Shown piece by piece: positions 43,536 to 52,316 of a DNA stretch of 64,000 nt. The translations under genes and the position numbers were made by a program. A model generated the notes under the pieces. That model had not been told where the DNA came from and ran no database searches. It saw only the letters and a program-made list of their open reading frames with translations. The DNA comes from Mycolicibacter engbaekii. Its GTDB lineage: Bacteria > Actinomycetota > Actinomycetes > Mycobacteriales > Mycobacteriaceae. Positions within the stretch are counted from its first letter, which is position 1, and every line of letters begins with the position of its first letter. The stretch covers positions 291,875 to 355,874 of the forward strand of contig NZ_LQOT01000069.1 of the NCBI RefSeq assembly GCF_002101585.1, read 5' to 3'.

Positions 43536-44093
43536 GTGCGACGATTGTTGGTAGTGGCGTGCGCCCTGATGGCGGTATTCGCTCCGGTGACGAATGCCGT
43601 TGCGGCCAATGAGGTTCCCGACCTCGATCCGCTGTTCGACGACAGCGGTCCGCTGCCTGCCACGGTTACCGACCTCACCGGTATCCCGGATCTGGCGTTC
43701 ACCACCATGTCCGGCCTTGCCTGCCGCAAGAGCCGTGGGAAGGTGACGCACAGCATCGCCTGTGCGGGAAATCTCGTCGGGACTCCGCCGGGAACCCGCA
43801 GCGTGAGTCTTGGCACGGTTCACGCCGAGGGCAACGGCCCGGCGCAATTCCTGCCGATGGCACCGGCCGGACTGCTCGGAAACCCGGAGAAGGTTCCCTC
43901 GATCATGCTGGCACCGGGCCACAAGATCGTTTTCTGGGACTTCTCGCCCACCGAGTCACTGGTCTGCGGGGCTCCGCTGGGCACCGAGGTGGTGTGCGTG
44001 CTCAAGGCCGCGCACGAGAACGGCGCCAAGGCCGGCGACCCCGCCGTCACCCACGGCTTCGTCATCGCCGCCCCGCACAGCGAAGTCTTCTAG
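43536..44093 (+). CDS. Secreted protein of unknown function
   Basis: A 185-residue protein with a clear signal peptide (RRLLVVACALMAVFAPVTNAVAA, cleavage near residue 24). The mature part has two cysteine pairs (LACRKS and IACAGN; SLVCGA and VVCVLK), suggesting two disulfides. No family recognised. GTG start 11 bases after glmS, so it is probably co-transcribed with it. Confidence 0.7.
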   Translation: MRRLLVVACALMAVFAPVTNAVAANEVPDLDPLFDDSGPLPATVTDLTGIPDLAFTTMSGLACRKSRGKVTHSIACAGNLVGTPPGTRSVSLGTVHAEGNGPAQFLPMAPAGLLGNPEKVPSIMLAPGHKIVFWDFSPTESLVCGAPLGTEVVCVLKAAHENGAKAGDPAVTHGFVIAAPHSEVF

Positions 44094-44254
44094 CACACCG
44101 GCGTTTGCCGGCCGCGTCGCAAACGCAGTTCGCCCGCTCGGCCACTGCCGGCAACTGTCGGCCGGTGCGGCGAAACCGTGGCGAGACGTGTTGGGGTGAT
44201 GAGACGATGCAGCCGTCGTCATCGACCCCTGACCATTTCGAGTGAGGAGCCGCC

Positions 44255-45133
44255 TTGTCCAACGGCAATCCTGTGGTACACGTCAATCGGGCCAGGCTGC
44301 TGCTGATGATCGGCATGGCGGTCTTCTTCGTCGCGTCCTACGTCGTCACAGTGGCGCTGTATGAGCGGGCCGGGTGCGGATGCCCGCGCCATCTCACCGA
44401 AGGCCAGGCATCCGTCGACGGAACGACCGTGACCATCGACATCGAGGACCTGCAGACCGTAAAAGGCACGCTGACCGGCAAAGTCACCATCACCCCGGGA
44501 CCGTCGCTGCTCGACCCGAACACCCACGGACTCACCGAAGACCTCAGCATCGCGGTGCACTCCGCGGTCACCCCGACCAAGCGCAGCTGGACCAAGGGGA
44601 CGGTGCCCGGCGAGTTCCCGGTCCCGTTGACCATCTCCGGTAACTCGGCGAAATGGCCGTTCGACCATTACAAGACGGGGCCTATCACCGTTGATGTCAT
44701 GCGCGGGGATGCCACCATGCCCGAACGGATGTCGGTGACGTTTGTCGATCACATTGCCGGCTGGAAGAACGAGATCGCCAGCGACCGTGACACCGGCCCA
44801 TACCGGGTGGCCCTGCATCGATCTCCGAGCACGGTGGCCTTCGGCGCCGTCATCGTCGGCGTCCTGGTCGCCCTGGCCGTGGTCGCGGTCGTGGTAGCCG
44901 TGCTGACTTTCCTGGGCTGGCGAAAGTTTCAGCCGCCGATGACGACCTGGTATGCCGCCATGCTTTTCGCGGTGGTTCCGCTGCGCAATGCGCTGCCCGA
45001 CGCGCCGCCGATCGGATCCTGGATCGACGTCACGATCACGCTGTGGGTGATCGTGGCGCTGGTGATGTCGATGCTGCTGTTCATCTACTGCTGGTGGCGT
45101 GATCTCAACCCCGAGCCGGGCACGCCGGCCTGA
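44255..45133 (+). CDS. DUF4436-type membrane protein (Rv3435c-like)
   Basis: A 292-residue protein with one N-terminal membrane helix (LLLMIGMAVFFVASYVVTVALY), an extracytoplasmic beta-rich domain (~35-190) and three C-terminal helices (VAFGAVIVGVLVALAVVAVVVAVL; TWYAAMLFAVVPL; TITLWVIVALVMSMLLFIYCW). TTG is the start: GAGGAG at 44244-44249 is correctly spaced. Order and topology match Rv3435c. Function unknown. Confidence 0.78.
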   Translation: MSNGNPVVHVNRARLLLMIGMAVFFVASYVVTVALYERAGCGCPRHLTEGQASVDGTTVTIDIEDLQTVKGTLTGKVTITPGPSLLDPNTHGLTEDLSIAVHSAVTPTKRSWTKGTVPGEFPVPLTISGNSAKWPFDHYKTGPITVDVMRGDATMPERMSVTFVDHIAGWKNEIASDRDTGPYRVALHRSPSTVAFGAVIVGVLVALAVVAVVVAVLTFLGWRKFQPPMTTWYAAMLFAVVPLRNALPDAPPIGSWIDVTITLWVIVALVMSMLLFIYCWWRDLNPEPGTPA

Positions 45134-45138
45134 CTACG

Positions 45139-45774
45139 GTGAGCGGCATGTCCGTCACCCTCGACGAATTGCACCTTGCCGATCCGGCCGACACGTGGCG
45201 GTCGGCCGGGTTCAGCGTGGACCCCGACGACATCTGCCGGGTGGGTGAGGTTCGGCTACGGCTGGCCGGAGGCGGCACGGGCATCCTCGGGTGGGCACTG
45301 CGGGGCCTGCCCCAGGACGGCCCGCTCGACGACATCCCCACCTCCCATTCCATCGCGGCGGCCGCCGAGCCGGCTGCGCATCCGAACGGCGTGACCTCGA
45401 TCGATCACATTGTGCTGGTGTCCCCCAACTTGTCTCGCACCGTCGAGGCATTGGGTGCCGTCGGGCTGCAGTCGCGTCGGGTCCGCGACGCCGAACTCGG
45501 CGGCCGGCCGATGCAGCAGATTTTCTTCCGGCTGGGGGCAGTGATCCTCGAAGTCGTCGGGTCGCCCGAAACGGCGACGGACGGCCCGTCATCGCTGTGG
45601 GGCATCACCTACGTCGTCGCCGATATCGAGGCGACTGCGTCGTTCTTCGGCGAGCGTATGTTGCCGGTGAAGGACGCCGTGCAGCCCGGCCGCCGGATCG
45701 CCACGCTGCGGCACCGCGATCTGGGTATGTCGGTCCGCACCGCGATGATCTCTCCGCCTATCCTCAGCCGATGA
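45139..45774 (+). CDS. VOC (glyoxalase-fold) superfamily protein
   Basis: A ~211-residue protein. DELHLADPADTWRSAGFSV forms a first partial module and GVTSIDHIVLVSPNLSRTVEALGAVGLQSRRVRD ... QQIFFRLGAVILEVVGSPE the second, a recognisable vicinal-oxygen-chelate half with one His and one Glu as possible metal ligands. GTG 45139 or ATG 45148 may be the start. Its stop overlaps rnhA, so the two are coupled. No enzyme activity can be assigned. Confidence 0.7.
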   Translation: MSGMSVTLDELHLADPADTWRSAGFSVDPDDICRVGEVRLRLAGGGTGILGWALRGLPQDGPLDDIPTSHSIAAAAEPAAHPNGVTSIDHIVLVSPNLSRTVEALGAVGLQSRRVRDAELGGRPMQQIFFRLGAVILEVVGSPETATDGPSSLWGITYVVADIEATASFFGERMLPVKDAVQPGRRIATLRHRDLGMSVRTAMISPPILSR

Positions 45775-46307
45775 CCGAATCCACCGATGACGTGGTCGTC
45801 ATCCACACCGACGGTGGGTGCCGCCCCAACCCGGGCCCGGGTGGCTGGGGCGCGGTGCTGCGTATGCGCCACCACGTCCGCGAGATGTGCGGGGGCGAGC
45901 CCGGCGAGACGAGCAACAACCGGATGGAGCTGACCGCACCGATCATGGCGCTGGAAGCCCTCACCCGGCCGGTGGTGGTACATCTGCACACCGACAGCAC
46001 TTACGTCCGCAACGGCATCACCACCTGGGTTTCAGGCTGGGAACGCAACGGCTGGCGGACCGCCGCCAAGCAGCCGGTGAAGAACGTTGATCTGTGGCAA
46101 CGGCTTCAGGCCGCCTGCGCGCGTCACCAGGTTGAGTGGTTCTGGGTGAAAGGCCATTCGGGGGTAGCCGACAACGAGCTGGCCGATGAGCTGGCGACAC
46201 GGGGCCTACGGGAAGCGATCGCCGAATCGGCCATACGCACCTTGGCCGGCGGTGGCCGCGCGGCAGGTGGTGCGCCCCACTTAGGAGTCAGCCACCCACC
46301 GCAGTGA
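45771..46307 (+). CDS. rnhA: Ribonuclease HI
   Basis: A 178-residue RNase H with all four catalytic acids: Asp14 (HTDGGCRPNPGPGGWG), Glu53 (NNRMELTAPI), Asp75 (HTDSTYV) and Asp134 (ADNELAD), plus the basic-protrusion segment WKxNGW-like WERNGWRT and KGHSG. It removes RNA from RNA-DNA hybrids. A ~20-residue Gly/Ala tail follows the domain. The 3' end overlaps the convergent small membrane protein by 20 bases. Confidence 0.95.
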   Translation: MTESTDDVVVIHTDGGCRPNPGPGGWGAVLRMRHHVREMCGGEPGETSNNRMELTAPIMALEALTRPVVVHLHTDSTYVRNGITTWVSGWERNGWRTAAKQPVKNVDLWQRLQAACARHQVEWFWVKGHSGVADNELADELATRGLREAIAESAIRTLAGGGRAAGGAPHLGVSHPPQ

Positions 46308-46650
46308 TATAGCCGCCAATACCCGCAGTGCACGCCGCGGCGGTCAGCACCAGGGTCGCCAACGCGAACGGCCAGGCCGGGTTACGGCGCACCAGTCGGA
46401 CGATGGTGACGACCGTTCCGGCCACAACGACTACGGCGGCAGCCGCGAATCCGGCCGCGATTGCTGTGACGCCTGCATCGATATTGCAGGTCGAGGGCGG
46501 GCAGTTGTCCGTGAAGGCCATCAGGAACAGTCCCAGAAACGCGGCCACACCACTGCCGATGAACGTCAGGGCTAAGGCTGACAGGGCCCCCGCGAGATCT
46601 CCCCGCGAGATCGGCGGCTTCGGCGGCGGGTAGCTCTGGGACATCTTCAT
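46288..46650 (-). CDS. Small three-helix membrane protein, unknown
   Basis: A 120-residue protein with a Pro-rich N-terminus (SYPPPKPPISRGD) and three membrane helices (ALSALALTFIGSGVAAFLGLFLMAF; AGVTAIAAGFAAAAVVVVAGTVVTIV; PFALATLVLTAAACTAGIGGYIT). A cysteine pair (NCPPSTC) sits in the first loop. ATG at 46650 or 46644. No family recognised. Confidence 0.6.
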   Translation of the reverse strand: MKMSQSYPPPKPPISRGDLAGALSALALTFIGSGVAAFLGLFLMAFTDNCPPSTCNIDAGVTAIAAGFAAAAVVVVAGTVVTIVRLVRRNPAWPFALATLVLTAAACTAGIGGYITAVGG

Positions 46651-46752
46651 GGATGCTACCGATGCTTGTGCTCGGTGGGGCGGGTTCGCGCGCCGGAATG
46701 TACGCGGTTGGACGGCCGACGACGTCGCGGCACAGCGGGGTCTTCTCGGCCG

Positions 46753-47490
46753 TCACGGATGCCGGGCGGTGACGCCACCATCGACCACGATCTGGGTCCC
46801 GGTGATGAACGACGCCCGCGGTGACATCAGGAACGCCACCGCCTGGGCGACCTCCGCCGGTTGACCGATCCGCCCCAGCGGCGCAGCTGCCACAAAGCCG
46901 GCCGCGACTTCTGCGACGTCGAGGGCGATCTGCAGCATCGGGGTCTCGATGAAGCCGGGACAGACCGCGTTGACGCGGATTCCGGCCGGGCCCAGCTGGG
47001 CAGCCATCGACCTGGTCAGCCCCAGCAGTCCGGCCTTGGAGGCGCAGTAGGCCGGGATGAACGGGTTGGCGGTCAACCCTTCGATGCTCGAGATACCGAC
47101 CACTGCCGGGTCGCCGCCGGCTCGGGCGGCAGCCTCCAGGTGCGGCAGCATCAACTGCACGAGCATCGCCTGGGCGCGCAGGTTGACATCGATCACCGCA
47201 TCCCAGGACTCGGCGGTGTAGGCGCCCACCGGCTCGGGCAACACCCGGCCGGCAGCGTGCACCAGACCGTCGATGCCGTCCAGCGCGTCGGCCGCCGCCG
47301 TGACCGCTGCGGGCATCCCGTCGTCGTCGCAGACGTCGACGATCGCGCCGGGCATCCGCAAACCTGCGGCTACGTCCTGGACCGCTGGCGCGATGTCCCA
47401 CAACGCAACCCGGCGACCTTCGGCGACCAGGGCCTGGGCGCAGGCCCGGCCGATCCCCGATGCTGCCCCGGTGACGACCACTCCGCTCAC
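46753..47490 (-). CDS. Short-chain dehydrogenase/reductase
   Basis: A 245-residue classical SDR: VVTGAASGIGRACAQAL (cofactor), the serine in GISSIEG, the YCASK active site and PGFIETPM. GTG at 47490 starts immediately at the Rossmann strand and lies one base after the monooxygenase stop; the longer frame overlaps that gene. Asp in LWDIAP after the second strand suggests NAD(H). It is likely to interconvert an alcohol and the ketone used by the adjacent monooxygenase. Confidence 0.88.
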   Translation of the reverse strand: MSGVVVTGAASGIGRACAQALVAEGRRVALWDIAPAVQDVAAGLRMPGAIVDVCDDDGMPAAVTAAADALDGIDGLVHAAGRVLPEPVGAYTAESWDAVIDVNLRAQAMLVQLMLPHLEAAARAGGDPAVVGISSIEGLTANPFIPAYCASKAGLLGLTRSMAAQLGPAGIRVNAVCPGFIETPMLQIALDVAEVAAGFVAAAPLGRIGQPAEVAQAVAFLMSPRASFITGTQIVVDGGVTARHP

Positions 47491-47491
47491 C

Positions 47492-49423
47492 TCAGCGCTC
47501 CTTTGCGATGACGAACTGCGACCAATCCGGTTCACGCACCGCCGACCAGTACTCGTCGAGCCGCCACGGGCTCACCGTGTGAATCTCGCCGTCGGCGTTC
47601 TTGAAGTAGGAATGCTTGATCGCCGGATGTGCCCACACGGTCTTGGAGATCGCCACCTGGGTGGCCTGATGCCATTCGGCGGCGGCCTGCGCGGTCGGCT
47701 CGATCGAATGCAGCTGCTCGCCGGCAAGCTTTGCCAGGCAGGCATCGATGTAGCGCATCTCCAACTCGGAGTTGAAGATCAGACTGCCACCGTGCGCCAG
47801 ATGCGCCCCCGGGCCGTAGAGCACAAAGAAGTTCGGGAACCCCGGAACCGTGATACCCAGATACGCATACGGTTTGCTGCCCCACAGCGCGTGCAGATCG
47901 ATACCGTCACGACCGGTGATGCGCATCGGCCACAACACATCGGTATGCCGAAAGCCGGTGGCGTACACGATCACATCCACTTCATGGTGGTCGCTGTCAT
48001 CGGTCTCCACGCCTTGCGGGGTGATCCGCCGAATGGGGGTACGGACCAGTTCGACGTTGTCGCGTCGCAGGGTGCGCAGCCAGGTGCCGTCGTCCTGAAG
48101 GGTGCGCTTGCCGGTCGCGGGGTAGTCCGGTAACACCTTGGCCAGCAGCTCGTCGTCGTCGCCCACCTGTTCGGTGATCCAGCCGGTGAACATCAGCCGG
48201 GCCAAGGCGTTGAGCTCGCTCACCGCGTAGTCCTGGTCGGGATAGTCCGGATCTACCCGGGCAGCCTCCAAACCCTTGTCGGCCCCGGGCCACAGCAGCA
48301 GGAAGCGGTACCAGCGGCCGTAGAACGGCAGGTGCTCCAGCGCCCAGCGCACCCCGTCGTCGACGGCGTCGTGATACATCGGGTTGGGAAACATCCACTG
48401 TGCAGTGCGCTGAAACACCGTGAGGTGCTGCACTTTTTCCGCGATCGCCGGTGCGATCTGAAATCCGCTGGCGCCCGCTCCGATCAGCGCGACCCGCTTG
48501 CCGGTCAGGTCGACGCTGTGATCCCACGCCGCGGAGTGAAACGCTGGTCCGGCCAAGCTGTCCGCTCCATCGAGATCGGGCAGATGCGGCCGGTTGAGCT
48601 GACCGACTGCGGTGATCACCGCGCGTGCCGCCAGCATGGACACCGAACCGTCGCCGGTGCGGGTGGTCAACGTCCAGGTTCCGGTGTCCTCGTCCCAGGT
48701 GGCGTCGGTGACCTCGGTGCCCCAGCGAACGTGTTCGCCCAGGCCATGTTTGGCCACCAGGCCGGCGAAGTACGCCCGCAGCTCCGGCTGTTCGGCGAAG
48801 TAATGTCGCCAGTTGTTGTTGGGTTCGAAGCTGTAGCAGTAGAAATGGTTCGCAACGTCCACCCGGGCGCCCGGATAGGTGTTCTCCCACCATGTTCCGC
48901 CCGGGCCGTCGTTCTTCTCCAAGATGGTGTAGGGGATGCCGGCCTGGGCCAGCCGGATTCCGGCCAGCACGCCGGATTCACCGCAGCCGATCACCGCCAC
49001 CGGAAATTCGGCTGCGCGGGCCGGGTCCAGCGCGTCCGGACGGCGCGGGTCGGCCCCTTCGAGGTCGAGCTCTTCACCCAGCAATCCCAAGTAGGTGTCC
49101 GGGATCGTCTCACAGGCCGCCCAGTCCAGCATCTCCTTGACCAGCTCGGCGGGCAGGGGAGCGGGCTGCGGGCAGCCGCGGTCGCGGTACTCCACGATCA
49201 CCGGCAGCGCTTCGGCGCGGGCACGGGCCTTGTCCTCCTCGGACATGAACCCCTGGATCTCGTTGAGGAAGATCCCGTTCTGCTTGAAGTCGCGGATGAA
49301 GCGGGGATCACCGGTGATGTGTACGCACGACAGCAACAGGGTGGGGATGGACACCTGCTCCAAAGCGGAGGCGATCGCAGAATCGCTGGTGCTGAACGGC
49401 TTCCCGGCGTAGCGGTTGCGCAA
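47492..49423 (-). CDS. FAD-dependent Baeyer-Villiger monooxygenase, HAPMO type
   Basis: A 643-residue flavoprotein. A ~130-residue N-terminal extension (IPTLLLSCVHITGDPRFIRDF) typical of 4-hydroxyacetophenone-monooxygenase-like enzymes precedes the FAD motif VIGCGESGVLAG, GGTWWENTYPGARVD, the BVMO-like fingerprint FHSAAWDHS and the NADPH motif LIGAGASGFQIAPAI. TTG start with GGAAGG nine bases upstream. The family inserts oxygen next to a ketone. Operon with the SDR. Confidence 0.87.
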   Translation of the reverse strand: MRNRYAGKPFSTSDSAIASALEQVSIPTLLLSCVHITGDPRFIRDFKQNGIFLNEIQGFMSEEDKARARAEALPVIVEYRDRGCPQPAPLPAELVKEMLDWAACETIPDTYLGLLGEELDLEGADPRRPDALDPARAAEFPVAVIGCGESGVLAGIRLAQAGIPYTILEKNDGPGGTWWENTYPGARVDVANHFYCYSFEPNNNWRHYFAEQPELRAYFAGLVAKHGLGEHVRWGTEVTDATWDEDTGTWTLTTRTGDGSVSMLAARAVITAVGQLNRPHLPDLDGADSLAGPAFHSAAWDHSVDLTGKRVALIGAGASGFQIAPAIAEKVQHLTVFQRTAQWMFPNPMYHDAVDDGVRWALEHLPFYGRWYRFLLLWPGADKGLEAARVDPDYPDQDYAVSELNALARLMFTGWITEQVGDDDELLAKVLPDYPATGKRTLQDDGTWLRTLRRDNVELVRTPIRRITPQGVETDDSDHHEVDVIVYATGFRHTDVLWPMRITGRDGIDLHALWGSKPYAYLGITVPGFPNFFVLYGPGAHLAHGGSLIFNSELEMRYIDACLAKLAGEQLHSIEPTAQAAAEWHQATQVAISKTVWAHPAIKHSYFKNADGEIHTVSPWRLDEYWSAVREPDWSQFVIAKER

Positions 49424-49515
49424 CAGCTCGACCTTCCCCGCATTCGCTACTGTGCGACGCGAAATTGAATCGGACGATACGCGAGGCGCAGGCGCCGATC
49501 AAGGGTGGCGGGGGC

Positions 49516-50448
49516 TCACCCGGCCGCGTCGATCTTCGCGGTGATCGAGTCGAGCAGGGTGTGTACCGCCACTACCGAAGGAGTTGTGCGTGCGGCTGTC
49601 GAAGCAGTTGTGTGTGCGCACACGGCGGCGCGGACAACAACGTTGCGGCGTACAGTCAGCCTGGTTTCACACGTCCAGTCGGGGTTGACGTTGTCCATCA
49701 TCACGGCCCCGAGTACGCCGTCGGAGTCGGTGAAATTATCGATAAACCAGAGCTGGTCGGCTGATTCGTCCGCGCTGGCAGAGCGGCTGTTGACAATACG
49801 GATGTTGCACTTCTGCCACGCAGCGCTCTGATTGGCGTAGAAGGTCCGGGCAGCGGCGGCGTGCGGATAACCGGTCACGGACATTAAGACATGCTTCATC
49901 AGGAAGCGGGGATCGGGTTCGGCCGGACTGTTCCACCGCTGCCAGCGGATTGCAGTCCAACCTGATCCTGTGTAGGCCTGGGAGGAGACGCTGGCGATCC
50001 CTTGGCAATCGGCATCCGCCAGATCCTCGGGGTCGATGTGCTCACCGTGCGTCACCAGATCGATGGCGGGGTCGTCCACCGCGGAAGTGACGACGCCCCG
50101 AGCCGGGAACAGGCCGTCGAGCGCGGCGACGGGCACCAGGCGGCCGGAAGCGGAGAGGGGTGCCGGTGTGCGGTCGGGGGAGGCGGCAGGTGACGATGGG
50201 GCGCTGGCCGGCGGGTGTTCGTCCTGTTCGCGGCGTATGACGGTGACGGTGAGCGCCACGACAATCGCCGTCAATACGCAGACCAGCCCCAGCAGCATCC
50301 GGATCAGTCGACGGTTGCCGTTCGGTGGGGGAACCGGTGGCCAGAATGGCGGGACGGGGCCGCCTGGCGCCGGCGAGATGGGCTCGTTGGTCGGTGGGAA
50401 GCGCGTGGGGTCGTAGCGGTAGGGCGACTGCCTCATGGGATCGCTCAT
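49516..50448 (-). CDS. PknH-type sensor-domain membrane protein (first of tandem pair)
   Basis: A 310-residue protein: Pro-rich cytoplasmic N-terminus (~1-48), one membrane helix (IRMLLGLVCVLTAIVVALTVTV), a Ser/Pro linker and a ~200-residue extracellular domain with DADCQGIASVSSQAYTGSGWTAIRWQRW, a cysteine in WQKCNIRIV and a pair near the end (WTCETRLTVRRN ... AVCAHT). The pattern is that of the PknH sensor domain with two disulfides, without a kinase. The ligand is unknown. ATG ends at 50448; a second in-frame ATG is four codons later. Confidence 0.78.
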   Translation of the reverse strand: MSDPMRQSPYRYDPTRFPPTNEPISPAPGGPVPPFWPPVPPPNGNRRLIRMLLGLVCVLTAIVVALTVTVIRREQDEHPPASAPSSPAASPDRTPAPLSASGRLVPVAALDGLFPARGVVTSAVDDPAIDLVTHGEHIDPEDLADADCQGIASVSSQAYTGSGWTAIRWQRWNSPAEPDPRFLMKHVLMSVTGYPHAAAARTFYANQSAAWQKCNIRIVNSRSASADESADQLWFIDNFTDSDGVLGAVMMDNVNPDWTCETRLTVRRNVVVRAAVCAHTTASTAARTTPSVVAVHTLLDSITAKIDAAG

Positions 50449-50590
50449 AAGGGCACCTCATCCCCCTGGGTACCGGCAATAGACGGACGGTGTCGTCAGC
50501 ACGAGACGTTATCAGCGGGTGGTCCGCCGCAACCCGCATTGGCTGCGCGGCAGTGCGTCTCGGTACGGCCGCTGTGCATCAATGGTCGGC

Positions 50591-51505
50591 TCACCCGGCG
50601 GCGTCGACCTGCGGGGCGATCGCGCCCAGGATGTCCTGCGCCGCGTTGGCCGGGATGGTGTCGCCGCAGACATCGGCCTGGGCGATCACGTTGTTGCGGA
50701 CGGTCAGGGCGTCCTGGCACGACCAGCCGCCGCCGCCCTCGCTGATCGCGGTCGTCTTGACCACCTCATCGGACTCGGTGACCTCGGTGATGGTCCAGAA
50801 CACCGGCGGCTCATCGGCGCCATTGGTGACGGTCATGTTGAGGGTGCGGCCGGCGCACCGCTTCCACTTCTCGCTCTGCTTGGCGTAGAAGGCATGGGCG
50901 TTCTCGGACCGCGGAAAGGTGGCCACCGACACCAGTACGGCGTGCTTGAGGTCGTGGGTGTCGATATCGGCCGGGCTGTACCAGCGCTGCCAGCGGATCG
51001 CGGTCCAGCCGGTGCCCGCGTAGACCGGCCCGGAGGCCACGGAGCTGATTCCCTGACAGTCGGCGTCCACCACCGTGATGTCATCCATCGCGTCGCCGCT
51101 CACCACGATGCCCAGATCGGGGTCGGCCACCGCCGCGGCGAGAACCTCCTGGCGGGGGAGCAGTCCCTCGATCTTGGCGACCGGCACCGGTGGCCGGTCG
51201 GGGGATGATGCCGCGGTCGCGGTCGAGGTGGCGGTCGGCGTCTTCGGAGTGGGTTTGGCCGTGTGATGCCGATCGCGTCCGGACAGCACGATGGTGAGCC
51301 CCACGCCGATCACCGCGATCACACAGGCCGCGGCGACCAGCACGGCGGCACGTCCGGGGCGCCGCGGCGGCGGCGGCATACCGAGACCCGGCGGCAGCAG
51401 CGGCGGCGGGAAAGGACCCCCGCCGGGCGGCGGAAAGGGCCGGTTCATCGGCGCAAACGGGTCCTGGCGGTACGGGTCGGGTGACGGACCGTGCGGTTCG
51501 CTCAT
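50591..51505 (-). CDS. PknH-type sensor-domain membrane protein (second of tandem pair)
   Basis: A 304-residue paralogue of the preceding gene, with the same layout: Pro-rich tail (FPPPGGGPFPPPLLPPG), one helix (AAVLVAAACVIAVIGVGLTIVL), linker and sensor domain with DADCQGISSVASGPVYAGTGWTAIRWQRWYSP, WKRCAGRTL, WSCQDALTVRNN, DVCGDT. The ATG ending at 51505 is used; the frame extends upstream but not with conserved sequence. Lies 142 bp from its twin on the same strand, so a tandem duplication. Confidence 0.78.
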   Translation of the reverse strand: MSEPHGPSPDPYRQDPFAPMNRPFPPPGGGPFPPPLLPPGLGMPPPPRRPGRAAVLVAAACVIAVIGVGLTIVLSGRDRHHTAKPTPKTPTATSTATAASSPDRPPVPVAKIEGLLPRQEVLAAAVADPDLGIVVSGDAMDDITVVDADCQGISSVASGPVYAGTGWTAIRWQRWYSPADIDTHDLKHAVLVSVATFPRSENAHAFYAKQSEKWKRCAGRTLNMTVTNGADEPPVFWTITEVTESDEVVKTTAISEGGGGWSCQDALTVRNNVIAQADVCGDTIPANAAQDILGAIAPQVDAAG

Positions 51506-51619
51506 AGATGCCCCCACATCCCCTCGGGGCCGGCCGCCGCTGGATGGCCCGATCGTGAAGGTGAGGTTATCAGCGGTCGGGCTGCCTCGTCCCGTCTTGA
51601 TCGTGCGACGCTGTACGCC

Positions 51620-52264
51620 GTGGCGAACGTCAGAACGCGGCTGGCCGCGGTGTGGCACTTCGTGCACACGGCCCCGCTGACCTACCTGTGGTTGGCCGCG
51701 CTGGGGGTCACCACCGCCATCCAGCACCTGGTCGGCCCGCACCTGCACACCATGCTCGTGGAGCAGTCCACCAACCTGCATCACCTGGCCACCGATCCGC
51801 TGGAGGTGCTGGTCTCGAGTCTGCTGTGGATCGACGGCAAAGACTGGTCGCCGTATCTGGTGCTGTTCAGCCTGTTCCTGGCGCCGGCCGAACACTGGCT
51901 GGGCCACCTGCGCTGGCTGATGGTCGGGTTGATCTCCCACGTCGGAGCCACCTACGCCAGCGAGGGTGCGCTGTATGTGTTGATCCACCTGCACCGCGAA
52001 TCGGAGCGGTTGACCTACGCCCGCGACATCGGCGTCAGCTACTTCCTGGTGGGCGTCATGGCGGTGCTCACCTACCGCATCCGCCGGCCGTGGCGCTGGG
52101 CCTATCTGGCGGCGCTGGCCGTCATTTTCGCGGTTCCCCTGATCATCAACCCGGATTTCACCGCGATCGGCCATGCCGCCGCCCTGCTCATCGGATTGGC
52201 CTGCTATCCGCTGACCCGCCACCATCCGCTGCGACATCACCCGAGCGCCGCCGGCGGCCACTAG
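51620..52264 (+). CDS. Rhomboid-like membrane protein
   Basis: A 214-residue protein with about six membrane helices. A serine (Ser140, DIGVSYFLVG) and a histidine (His185, FTAIGHAAALLIG) occupy positions that fit the rhomboid Ser-His dyad in helices 4 and 6, although the serine turn is GVSY rather than GxSG. GTG start. The function would be intramembrane proteolysis if the dyad is active. Divergent from the sensor-domain pair, upstream of nnr. Confidence 0.62.
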   Translation: MANVRTRLAAVWHFVHTAPLTYLWLAALGVTTAIQHLVGPHLHTMLVEQSTNLHHLATDPLEVLVSSLLWIDGKDWSPYLVLFSLFLAPAEHWLGHLRWLMVGLISHVGATYASEGALYVLIHLHRESERLTYARDIGVSYFLVGVMAVLTYRIRRPWRWAYLAALAVIFAVPLIINPDFTAIGHAAALLIGLACYPLTRHHPLRHHPSAAGGH

Positions 52265-52270
52265 CGTGAC

Positions 52271-52297
52271 AGTCGCGACTATCGCGACAATCGCGAG
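52271..52297 (+). repeat. Three 9-bp tandem repeats before nnr
   Basis: AGTCGCGAC / TATCGCGAC / AATCGCGAG, each with the palindrome TCGCGA. They lie between the rhomboid-like stop and the nnr ribosome site (GGCGAGGAG, 52302-52310). Confidence 0.6.
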
Positions 52298-52316
52298 AAG
52301 GGGCGAGGAGACCAGA

